A DNA stretch of 64,000 bases from Euphorbia lathyris (Eukaryota; Streptophyta; Magnoliopsida; Malpighiales; Euphorbiaceae), in the NCBI RefSeq assembly GCF_963576675.1, contig NC_088918.1:59601501-59665500 (forward strand), in the 5' to 3' direction. Each line of letters begins with the position of its first letter. Positions within the stretch are counted from its first letter, which is position 1. Shown piece by piece: positions 48,084-57,759 of the stretch. The notes under the pieces are model-generated. The model ran no database searches and was not told the origin of the DNA. It saw only the letters and a program-made list of their open reading frames with translations. Both the position numbers and the translations under genes were made by a program.

Positions 48084-49031
48084 ATGCCGACCAAATACAA
48101 AACTTCAAGGCACAAGGCTGCCACAAGCAACAAACGCCCAGACTTATCCAAGCGATATGGGGCGCCTTTTCCTATCTTCAACCACGATGAAGGTAGGCGT
48201 TATTGGAATCTCCGTTACAAATTCTTCACCGGAATGTTGTATATGGATGAATTCCTTAACAACCAACTTGGAATTAGTGATGACATGAGCCGCTATATGG
48301 AACGTTTAGGGTGGACAAAATTCGCCAAAATACGATTTCCAATAATAGGCGACTGGATACTCGAATTCTTTTGTATCGTGCGTTTCACTAATAAACGACG
48401 AGTACGTCTCAGTTTTCGTCGAGAAGGCGAAATCTTCACTTTCGGCTATCCCGAGTTGCATGCTTGGTTTGGTTTTCCCCCGAAGGATACAATCAAACGT
48501 CATCCTGGAAGAGACATGACATCCACGGATGTTTGGAGAATGCTCACTGGATTCTGGCGATTCAATTCAAAACTCGCCTATAATCACTCTTTTCGCTCCA
48601 ACTCCATGCTGTATCTGCACAAATTCCTGTGTCACAGTTTATTCGGTCGCACATTCAGTAGTGTGGTCCGTGACACAGATCTTTATGTCCTTGGAGATAT
48701 ATTCCAGGGAAATGCAGTAGATTCTTCAAAAATTCTGATGGAGGGTCTTGTCGCCGCTTCTCGATCCAAGGATAAGAAGATTGGGTTCGGCAATATAATC
48801 TGTGGAATAATTCTCGGTACAAAGGGTACCATTGATGTTCCCTGGAGTGATGATGAATTCTTCCCGACAATTGACTATGAGTTTCTCGAGCACGAAGGAC
48901 TTGTAAAACGTGTCTTTCGAGCAGGGCCTCACTTTCTGTCTGCACCGGAACGTGAAACTTTCGTGCAGTTTCAAATTGATCGTATTAAGGCCAGAAATAT
49001 CCCACTTGATAGGGATGAGTATATAGAATAG
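48084..49031 (+). CDS. Athila accessory ORF 1 (plant transposon-associated protein)
   Basis: This intact 315-codon ORF has a good start context (ACCATGCC). The first 40 residues are basic and the rest is globular. It contains the block W-x(2)-F-x(3)-RFPIIGDWILEFF, then LSFRREGEIFTFGYPELHAW and FGFPPK. The same W..F...RFP...EF...FGFP pattern occurs in accessory ORF 2 and more weakly in the Copia-B envelope-like gene. Athila elements are known for an extra ORF after pol, often called envelope-like, but I see no signal peptide or membrane segment. Function is unknown. It is one of the few undamaged ORFs in an element whose gag-pol is broken. Confidence 0.8.
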   Translation: MPTKYKTSRHKAATSNKRPDLSKRYGAPFPIFNHDEGRRYWNLRYKFFTGMLYMDEFLNNQLGISDDMSRYMERLGWTKFAKIRFPIIGDWILEFFCIVRFTNKRRVRLSFRREGEIFTFGYPELHAWFGFPPKDTIKRHPGRDMTSTDVWRMLTGFWRFNSKLAYNHSFRSNSMLYLHKFLCHSLFGRTFSSVVRDTDLYVLGDIFQGNAVDSSKILMEGLVAASRSKDKKIGFGNIICGIILGTKGTIDVPWSDDEFFPTIDYEFLEHEGLVKRVFRAGPHFLSAPERETFVQFQIDRIKARNIPLDRDEYIE

Positions 49032-50074
49032 TTTAGGTTTATAGGTTTTCTTTTTATAAATATTTTGTGTGTTTTTGTATTATTTCATTTCATTCTTTGT
49101 TTTTATATTTTGTTTTATTCAATAAAGTTCTATTTTCATTTTAGTTCATTTATTTACAAGGTTAGATATATGTTTTATTACATTTCTTATATAATCATGG
49201 TTAAATCTATATAAAATCTATAATATTGACTAAATCATGGTTTTCTTAATTAAAACTTATATTCGCACTTAATCCAATTTTCACAGACTTCATTCATTAA
49301 GTTTAAAACATTAATTCATTCAAGTGACTAAGTTCCTATCATTAATATATATTTATATGCACTTATTATGTATTTAATATGGTTCTTTTAACTTATATGA
49401 ATAAATGACAATTTAAGTTTCATTAATTATTCATAAACCAATTTATTCTACTTTAATTCAATTTATTAAGGTTAAACCTTTGGTTTTCCTTGCAATTAAT
49501 GTCATTTATTTTAGTTTTTAATTGCAGGGACACTTTATATTAAGTTCAGGAACCAAATCATCAACAAAATTGCACAAACCATGTCAAAAGGCACCAAAAT
49601 AGGTCATTTTTACCAATTCTCTACCGAGAATTAATAATTCTCGGTATGAGCAGCAAACAATGGACGAATTTCAGGGGCAAAATTCCCTGAAAATCGCGTG
49701 TCGCGGCCGCGGCTTTGCTATTCGCGGTCGCGACACGCGTGATTTATCCCCCATTGATTCCGATTTTGCCAATATTTTTGCCTTTTCCTATTCATATTCT
49801 ACCTATACACCTACCTATACAACCCTATATAAACCTACCTCTTACACAAACCTCACATCACCTCTATTTTTACCCAACCCCTTACTCCAAACTCTTCCCC
49901 AAAAATCTACTTTTACTCTTCCCAATTTATTCACTCCAATTTCTATCCTCTTTTCTATTTCAATCACTTCCATATTCCAAACCCCAAACTCATCTTCAAG
50001 CTTTACTCTTTCTCTCAATTCCTTTTTCTTCTTCTTCTTCTTCTCAAACCCTAAAAGCACTAAACACCATCACC
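49032..50074 (+). promoter_or_regulatory. Spacer with hairpin/palindrome module ahead of accessory ORF 2
   Basis: The first 580 bp are AT-rich and unassigned. Then come the palindrome ATTCTCTACCGAGAAT (49616-49631), a partial ATTCTCGGTATGAG (49637-49650) and a long hairpin. The hairpin has left arm CGCGTGTCGCGGCCGCG (49695-49711), an 11-nt loop and right arm CGCGGTCGCGACACGCG (49723-49739); 16 of 17 pairs are Watson-Crick, and the other would be G-U in RNA. A TATA-like TATATAAA (49826-49833) and a long CT-rich leader precede the ATG at 50075. Promoter function is inferred from order and motif sharing with the LTR. Confidence 0.5.
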
Positions 50075-51331
50075 ATGGTTAGGACTAAGCGTGTTGGTAA
50101 CAAGCCCGCTGTTACGGAAGCTAATCGCCTTTGGGTTCAATGTGGAGCTTATTTTGACATCGCTTCGGAGGAAGAAGCCGCTCGTTTCAAACATTTTTCA
50201 CAAGCCGACCGCCAATTTGTAGATATGCACTTCTTAGACTTCCATTCGGTAAGAGCATTAAATTTCTCTACTCGAATTGATGCCTTTATTGAAGCTTTGG
50301 GTTGGCAAGAATTCGTTAGTATGCGTTTCCCGCGTATTAATGAATATGTAGTGGAATTTTTGGTCACTTTGACCATGAACAAGAAGAAAACTTCCATCTC
50401 TTTTAGGAATAATGGTATCACATACACCATTGATTATGAAGCAATGGGAAATATGTTTGGTTTCCCAACCTCTGATTTTTATGATAAGCCTAGGGATTTT
50501 GATAATGATGCTGTTTGGCAAACTCTCTCGGATCAAGATTATTTTAATTCGAAAAACACTTCAAGCAAGTTGATTAAGGACAATTGTGTGTTCTTCTTTC
50601 ACAAATTTTTGAGTTTCTCCTTGTTTGGTCGTGTTGAGAGTTCCAAGATTCAGGTTCGGGATTTGTATGTTTTGGATAGTTTGCTTAAAGGCTTGCGGAT
50701 TGATAGCATTGGTATTTTGTTTGATAATTTGTTCCGTGCTTCGAGGGCTAGTACCATTCAAATCCCTCTTTGTAATTTTATCACTGCTATTGTGTTGGGA
50801 GCTCGGGGTGAGTTGGCCGATTATGACATGTCCACCTACCATGGGTATGTTCCACTATTGGACATCTCGGCTCTTGAGCGAGTTCATTTATTGCTTCCAC
50901 AAGGACCTCCCGTCTTTATTTCCTATGCTACCCGTATTGCCCACCTTCGTGGCACTATGGGTGGTGGCGCTTCAAGTTCTCAATTTGTAGGTACCGAAGG
51001 CGGTGGTGAGGCGGAAGGCGAGGAGGATGAACCACCGGCTCAAGCACAACCCCAAGCACCTCACGCAGAGGATGATCCGGTGGATTTGCGGCGAATTTTG
51101 AACCAAATCAATTCCAACAATCGTCAAATGAACTTAAGAATTGATGATTTGGTCGAAAACAATATGGTGATGAATGACAACCTCAACCTTTTGAGGCGTG
51201 AGCATAGATCGACTCGGCATCGGATGCTTTCCTTTTTCCGACGCCGCAATGTGGAGACTTCCCCATCACCTCCCGATTCCCCACCTCAAGCATATGTTGT
51301 TTTCTTTCATTTTATTTTTATCTTGTTATAA
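50075..51331 (+). CDS. Athila accessory ORF 2 (plant transposon-associated protein)
   Basis: This intact 418-codon ORF starts at an ATG in excellent context (CACCATGG). The frame is open upstream to 49715, but that part is the CT-rich leader. It has a short basic N-terminus, then the domain shared with accessory ORF 1 (ALGWQEFVSMRFPRINEYVV, ISFRNNGITYTIDYEAMGN, MFGFP). The C-terminal third is acidic and low-complexity (GGGEAEGEEDEPPAQAQPQA). It is followed by a likely coiled coil (NRQMNLRIDDLVENNMVMND) and a basic stretch (RREHRSTRHRM, FFRRRN). No convincing membrane segment, though the last residues are hydrophobic. Function is unknown. ORFs 1 and 2 are diverged duplicates in tandem. Confidence 0.8.
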   Translation: MVRTKRVGNKPAVTEANRLWVQCGAYFDIASEEEAARFKHFSQADRQFVDMHFLDFHSVRALNFSTRIDAFIEALGWQEFVSMRFPRINEYVVEFLVTLTMNKKKTSISFRNNGITYTIDYEAMGNMFGFPTSDFYDKPRDFDNDAVWQTLSDQDYFNSKNTSSKLIKDNCVFFFHKFLSFSLFGRVESSKIQVRDLYVLDSLLKGLRIDSIGILFDNLFRASRASTIQIPLCNFITAIVLGARGELADYDMSTYHGYVPLLDISALERVHLLLPQGPPVFISYATRIAHLRGTMGGGASSSQFVGTEGGGEAEGEEDEPPAQAQPQAPHAEDDPVDLRRILNQINSNNRQMNLRIDDLVENNMVMNDNLNLLRREHRSTRHRMLSFFRRRNVETSPSPPDSPPQAYVVFFHFIFILL

Positions 51332-52710
51332 TTTAGTACAATTTTATTTTTCATATGTTTGGTACATTTTCTCTTTTTAATTTTATGTTGAATGTTTAAT
51401 TTCCTACTATTTCAATTTTTGTTTCGTATGCCTTATTTCGTATTTATTTTTTATGTTTTCTCCATTATTTTTGCACCAATGAGGACATGGTCCAATTTAA
51501 GTGTGGGAGGAGACATACATATACCAATTTCTATACGAATACGAATAAATGCAACGAAGATATTATTTTGCAAAACGAAAAAAAAACATGTGCAACGAAT
51601 AAATTTTTTTATGCAAATGCAACACTAATATATTGCAACACATTTTTCATATGTTCATAGACTAACCATAAGTTAATATGATTATTTGTATAGGTTATCA
51701 TTGTCGTTAGAAATAATATTTCTATACGGGTAATATTTTTTAAATTTTTCACAAATCTCCGATACGATTTTAAGTAAAATTGTCTCGAGTGAATGTATTT
51801 AAGTAACAAAAATTCTTTATATTCTATCTCTATTTTATATCATGAAATTCATGATACAATAAATCTTATTTTACATTTTCAATTAGATTTATAGGCATTA
51901 AATTGAACTAACAATTTTAGCTCGGTTTGATTTCGTCTTACATTAACACCAATTGAAGTTTTTAAGGAAACTTTAGCCATAATACATGTTGAATTTTAAG
52001 TCAATATAGGATGAATGTGCTATCTTTCTTTTTCCCAAATTACAATTTTATAATTCATGTTAATTAATCAATTAGTTGAATTCTTAACTTTTGGCCACGA
52101 TTGAGACCAACCTTATCACAATCGAGGTATGAAAGGGAAAAAAATTAAGTACCGTTTACTTTTGGCCACGGTTGCGACCACCCTTATCACAATCGAGGTA
52201 TGGAAGGAACGTTTAAAAAATAATAATAAGCGTGTATAAGTTTAAAGTAACGATTGCGTCCACCCATGGCATGGTCGGTACCTCTTAAGCAAACACAAAG
52301 CAATAAAATACGTATAAAGTTACGATCAAGACCACCCTTATCTCGGGCGTAACTAAGCAAATAAATTACAATCAAGTACTTGTTCATTTTAATATTAGTT
52401 TAGGTTTGGGAAAGGAAATTTTGTGCTTTGAAATGCCTTGAGACGAAAGACTCAATAACATGCGTGCTTATATCGTCCCGAATGCTTCAATACAAAAATT
52501 TGGAAATACAAGACGAATGATATATCGTATTTATACTAAGTTAGTTTGATATTTTGCGTATAAATTTGCCATGCGAAGTTAGTCTTTTCGGCTTAACTAA
52601 TTCAAAAAAGTAATACAGAGATATATGTTTTATTTTCATAAAGAGATTAGTTAAAGAATAAAATCAGAGAAATTTTGCTCGGGACTAGCAAAAGATTAAG
52701 TGTGGAGATT
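51332..52710 (+). other. Athila 3' non-coding region
   Basis: This is AT-rich and has no gene. An internal purine tract AAGTGTGGGAGGAG lies at 51499-51512, and the terminal tract AAGTGTGGAGATT (52698-52710) directly abuts the 3' LTR. The middle (52089-52353) holds a degenerate tandem repeat, listed separately. The terminal tract is the functional polypurine tract by position. Confidence 0.65.
52089..52353 (+). repeat. Degenerate tandem repeat, about 71-bp unit, 4 copies
   Basis: Units begin TTTTGGCCACGATTGAGACC (52089) and TTTTGGCCACGGTTGCGACC (52160), both continuing 'ccttatcacaatcgaggtatg'. Two weaker copies follow: CGATTGCGTCCACCC near 52251 and ACGATCAAGACCACCC near 52322. They lie between the accessory ORFs and the 3' LTR. 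Confidence 0.75.
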
Positions 52711-54204
52711 TGTTAAGCCCAAAATATACCTAAAATATCATCGTTAATTACATCAATATTGCTACGAATTTATGCTATTTATAACTGTTAGGAAGCTTTT
52801 ACTCTCGAATATGTTTCTTTCTTGTAAGGTACATAAATATTTGGTAAGATCCAAATAGGAACGAAAAGAGCTCGAAAACAGAAGAAAACCCTACAAAAGG
52901 AGTCGAAGACGACAGAAATTAATAACGCCAAATCGAGGACACGAACGGAAGCCGAAGAGGTGAAAAACGCTCCGTGCCGCGACCGCGGCCCCCCACATTC
53001 TCGGTCACGACATGCGTCCCTCAACCCTCTTTCCTTTCGTCCGAAGACCAAATTGTTACTCCCCCATTCTCGGTAGAGAATTTAAGATTCTCGGTACGAG
53101 CAGGAGATTTTAGAAGCCTAGTTACACACTTTCGTTTTCGACGAAACGCGATCGTTCGGGTGGATAAAGACGTCCTTTCGCAATAGATACGACTCTTCAC
53201 AACGGACACGACACTTCAATCAAGACTCTTCAACATCTATAAATAAAGTATTGATTTGAGAGTTAAAAACATATAGTGTGATATGTGTAGAAGAAAGAGA
53301 TTAGTATAGAATTTATGCAGAAATTCTGAGTCAAATGATTCAGAAGTTAGATTTCGATTCTGTAAAAAGCAATATGATGTACACACATTGTTTACTAAAT
53401 AATAACAAATTCAGTAGCGTTTAGACATTGTTCCAGTTTAGTTTTCATTTTGGTAGTAGACCGACCCAGTCTCCATTACGAAGATTCAACGAGAAGATTG
53501 AGTAGAGGATCCGCCCCTGAGCCTGACAAACTCTAACGAAACCCAAGGAAAGGATTGACAACCCGTTCACTTGCAAGTCGTCGAATGTTTCCATGCTCCA
53601 TGTTCTCTGTAAACTTGTATCAATTTATATTTCATCTAATAAAGTCCGTTTTATTCGATAGATTTTTATGCAACACTTATGGTAACCAATCCACTAAAGT
53701 GACTGCTGGTGTTTTCATTAAAACGTAGTTTAATTCAAAATCTTTACAAGGAAACTTTGTTGAACACTTAGGCAAATTATTATCTCGGTAGAGTTTTAAT
53801 TTGATTAAGGGCAATTATCCCGGATAAGGGTTTTGTCGCGTTCAAAGCCAATTAATTAGAGGTTCCGTCATTTATTTCATCTTTATAATTCGTACAAAGT
53901 TTAAAGTTGTTTTCTTTGCTTAATGCAAACAAATATACTTGTTTACTTTTCTAAAGTACTAAAACGTTCCTGTTTTGCAAATTCATTCTTAAATCAGATA
54001 TTTTCTAACATCTTCATACTCTAATCTAACTCTTATTCTAGCAATTTCAAAACCAAAACCGAATAAACGATTTTCCATATTATAAACCTTAAAAGTAAAT
54101 TTAACCGATTGTAAATAAGTTTTGTTAAAAAAAACGTTCCCTGTGGGATCGATATCTTTTATTACTACAAACGTATACCGTGCACTTGCGGAAATCGCTC
54201 AACA
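52711..54204 (+). repeat. Athila 3' LTR
   Basis: The 1,494-bp LTR is nearly identical to 40485-41977. It has decayed at the hairpin: the right arm reads GGTCACGAC instead of GGTCGCGAC at about 53004-53012, a G-to-A change that breaks one arm, while the ATTCTCGGTAGAGAAT palindrome is intact. It is followed by TSD CACAT and the resumed Copia-B pol. Confidence 0.92.
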
Positions 54205-57200
54205 CACATGACTGGTGATGAAACTCAGTTCATCACGTTTGAGCGTAAACAAGGAGGAAGCGTAAGTTTTGGAGACAACAAAAAGGGTAAGATAGTTGAG
54301 TCAGGAACCATCGGAGGTAATCCTACTATTGAGTCAGTCTCCCTAGTCAGCGGACTCAAATATAACTTACTCAGCGTAGCTCAGCTATGTGACAATGGGA
54401 GAAAAGTTATATTTGATCCTACTGGATGTAAAATATACGAGGGAAAAATAAATGAGTTAATTTTAACTGCCCCTCGGATTGATAATGTCTTTATGCTAGA
54501 CTTAGAGAAAAAGTTTTCAAAAACTGTATGCTTAGTTTCAAAGGAAGAAAATTCCTGGCTATGGCACAGGAGACTTGGTCATGTAAGCATGGACCTCCGG
54601 GCCAAATTAGCAAGAAAGCAATTGGTTGAGGGACTGCCTAAACTTAGATTTGAAAAAGATCAATTATGCCACGCTTGCCAAGCTGGAAAACAAACCAAAC
54701 AATCTTTTCATAGCAAAAACATTGTCTCAACTAAGCGACCGTTAGAATTACTACACTTGGATCTCTTCGGTCCAGTCCAGCCGCTGAGTCTGGGTGGAAG
54801 AAGATTTTCCTTGGTCATTGTAGATGACTTCTCTCAGTACACTTGGGTCATCTTGCTGAGTAGCAAGGATGAGACCTTTGAGACATTTTCAAATTTGGTT
54901 AGAAAACTTGAAAATGATAAAGACCTAAAATTGACTCACATCCGAAGTGATAATGGTGGAGAATTAAAAAACCAACAGTTTGTTGAATTCTGTGAAGCCA
55001 GCGACATTGACCATAACTTTTCTGCTCCTAGGACGCCTCAACAAAATGGGGTTGTTGAAAGGAAGAACAGAACATTGGTTGAAATAGCCAGGACAATGCT
55101 GAGTGAGCATAGGCTTCCAAAGTACTTTTGGGGAGAAGCTGTTAACACAGCGTGCTATATTCTTAATAGGGCTCTTGTTAGACCTATACTAAAGAAAACC
55201 CCCTACGAGCTTTGGAAAGGATGAAAGCCCAACATTGGATACTTTCGTGCCTTTGGCTGTAAATGTTTTATTTTAAACACCAAAGATAGCCTAGCTAAGT
55301 TTGACTCAAAAGCTGATGAAGCTATCTTTTTAGGCTACTCAACAAACAGCAAAGCATACAGAGTTTTCAATAAACGAACTCAAGTTTTAGAAGAGTCAGT
55401 ACATGTTGAGTTCGACGAAACTAACCCTGCAGGAAGATATCTTCCGCTGACCGAGGATGATCCACACTCAGCACTCGCTGATCAAGATACAGCCGCTGAG
55501 TCATTCCCTCAAGGGCTGACCAAAGGTAAAAGTGATCCAAATATTGTTTTCACTGACCAGTCTTCACCTGCAGAGATTGTTGAAACACAGACAGCACAAG
55601 ACATCAATCTACCCAAAGAGATAAGGATTCCAAGAGGGCACTCAGAGAGTGCAATCCTTGATGCCGCTGAGAATACCCTGATGACATGAAACCAACTCAG
55701 GAGGTACCTCAGCAATGTAGCCTTTGTCTCAGTTCAGGAACCTAAGAACTTCGCTGATGCTGAGGAAGATGAATTCTGGATGAGCGCAATGCAAGAGGAA
55801 CTTGACCAATTCAGAAGAAACGATGTATGGGAGCTAGTGCCACATCCAAAGAGTCAGAAGACCATTGGAACAAGATGGGTCTTCCGCAACAAACTGGATG
55901 AGCAAGGAAACGTAGTCAGGAACAAAGCAAGACTTGTAGCTCAAGGCTACAGTCAGCAAGAAGGTATTGACTACGGTGAGACCTTTGCCCCAGTGGCAAG
56001 GCTAGAGGCTATTAGGATTTTATGCGCACATGCATCTTACATGAACTTTAAACTATTTCAAATGGATGTTAAGAGTGCATTCCTTAATGGAGTTATAAAC
56101 GAGGAAGTTTATGTTAATCAACCTCCAGGGTTTGAGGATCCTAAATTCCCAAACCACGTTTATAAACTCAAAAAGGCTCTGTACGGCCTCAAGCAAGCAC
56201 CACATGCTTGGTATGAGAGGCTGACCAGTTTCCTGCTCACTAGAAACTATGTCAGGGGCAAAGCTGATACAACCTTATTCATTAAGAGAAAGGGTAAAGA
56301 TACCCTGCTGGCTCAAATATACGTTGATGATATTATTTTCGGTGCTACTAATGAGTCAATATGCAAGGAATTTAGCAAGCAAATGCAGACTGAGTTTGAA
56401 ATGTCTATGATGGGAGAACTCAACTTCTTCCTTGGACTTCAAATCAAACAAGGAAAGAATGGCATCTTCATCAGTCAAGCTAAATATGCCAAGGAGATAT
56501 TGAAGAAATATGATCTTGAAAATTGCAAGCCAATATCCACTCCTATGGGCACTGACACTGTCCTCTACGTTGACGAGAATGGTAAGTCGGTAGACAGCAA
56601 ATTGTATCGAGGTATGATAGGCTCTCTACTTTACTTAACAGCAAGTAGACCGGACATTCAGTTCTCAGTATGCTACTGTGCTAGATATCAATCTAACCCT
56701 AAGAAATCTCATTACATAGCTGTAAAAAGAATCCTTAGATATTTGCAAAGCTCAGTGAACGCAGGTTTATGGTATCCCAACACTCATGGCTTTACACTCG
56801 TTGGATACACTGACGCTGACTATGGTCGAGACAAGCTAGAACGGAAAAGCACCTCTGGAAGATGTCATTTCTTAGGAAGCTGTCTTGTATCCTGGTTCAG
56901 CAAGAAGCAGGCGTCAGTAGCCTTGTCTACCACTGAAGCTGAGTACATTGCTGCTGGTCACTGTGTTGCTCAAGTCCTATGGATTAAGCAACAGCTTGAA
57001 GACTATGGTGTTCAAACAAAGACAATTGAGGTCAAATGCGACAACAAAAGTGCAATTGATCTATCAAAGAACCCAATTCAACACAGCAGAATGAAGCATG
57101 TCAGCATAAGACATCACTTCATTAGAGACCATGTACTCAAGGGTGAGATAAAGCTGACCTACGTCCCAACGGATGAGCAGCTTGCGGATATCTTCACAAA

Positions 57201-57267
57201 GCCACTGGCTCATGAACAGTTCAGCATACTGAGAGAAGCCATTGGTATGTTTAATCCTCTTCAGTAA

Positions 57268-57759
57268 ATTCCTGTTCTAAAATGTAAATTTATGCTGAGT
57301 GAATTACTATGCTGAATGATTTATGCAAATGCATGCTGAGTGATTGTTATGCTGAGTACTTAACGCAAAATACATATCTATACTGAGTAAATATGCACAC
57401 CGAGTAGTAATCTCAAACTGAGAAATCCTCCTTTTATATACTACTGACCACTCAGAATATAAAACGCTTAGTATTCTAAACGCTGAGTGTTAGATCCATT
57501 GCATTAAATGCAAAAGCACGCGAATAGCCACCTAGGATGACGTATGCGCCGAATGTGTCATAAAAGCCAGGATCTTTATCGGTTGACAATCCCAAGGCAA
57601 AACTGACACATGGATTCGATAAGATCCACTCTTCACTGCTATAAATAATGGGTAAATCCCCATTTTTTATTTTTTTTACACTTACCGAATTCTCTGGCAA
57701 AGCACTCTCTCTCTCTCTCTCTCAAAACTCTCAAAGCTTCCCAATCTGTTTCTGAAACT
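57268..57759 (+). promoter_or_regulatory. Copia-B spacer with candidate internal promoter
   Basis: The first part repeats 'atgctgagtga'-like words (57290-57480). An ACGT-core motif (GATGACGTATGCG near 57536), a TATA box TATAAATAA (57640-57648) and a (CT)n leader (57702-57722) follow, 112 bp and 38 bp ahead of the ATG at 57760. This layout resembles a plant core promoter for the third gene. It is inferred from motifs only. Confidence 0.45.

Larger units (their letters stand above)
40485..54204 (+). mobile_element. Athila-type Ty3/Gypsy retrotransposon nested in Copia-B
   Basis: The 13.7-kb element has LTRs of 1,493 bp (40485-41977) and 1,494 bp (52711-54204), TGTTAAGCCC...CGCTCAACA, and perfect TSDs CACAT (40480-40484, 54205-54209). 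The LTRs differ by about 24 substitutions and one 1-bp indel by eye (about 1.6%). Internal layout is PBS, one gag-pol frame with three stops, two accessory ORFs, a degenerate tandem repeat and a purine-rich tract. The DLGA protease site, FMDD-type RT and accessory ORFs downstream of pol point to the Athila lineage. It lies in the same orientation as its Copia host. Confidence 0.94.
40405..57267 (+). pseudogene. Copia-B pol, split by Athila insertion
   Basis: Pol encodes protease, integrase, reverse transcriptase and RNase H. The first segment (40405-40484) holds the protease site WYIDSACSRH. The Athila insertion plus TSD (13,725 bp, a multiple of three) follows, and pol resumes at 54210 with MTGDE. 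It then shows the pre-integrase HRRLGHVS with CHACQAGK, the integrase (DLFGPVQP, SDNGGE, TPQQNGVVERKNR), RT ([30 protein letters not shown]) and RNase H ([13 protein letters not shown]), ending at 57267. TGA stops lie at 55222-55224 and 55687-55689, both where an Arg codon is plausible, suggesting CpG deamination. The gag/pol junction is a frame change near 40400. Confidence 0.9.

Noticed and set aside
47783..49739. GC-rich repeated hairpins as a CRISPR-like or satellite array
   Set aside because: The copies are 1.9 kb apart, differ in order from the LTR copies and have no spacer pattern; this is a plant retroelement.
49715..50074. Upstream in-frame extension of Athila accessory ORF 2
   Set aside because: The first 120 codons are a CT-rich leader containing a TATA-like box; the ATG at 50075 has a far better context.
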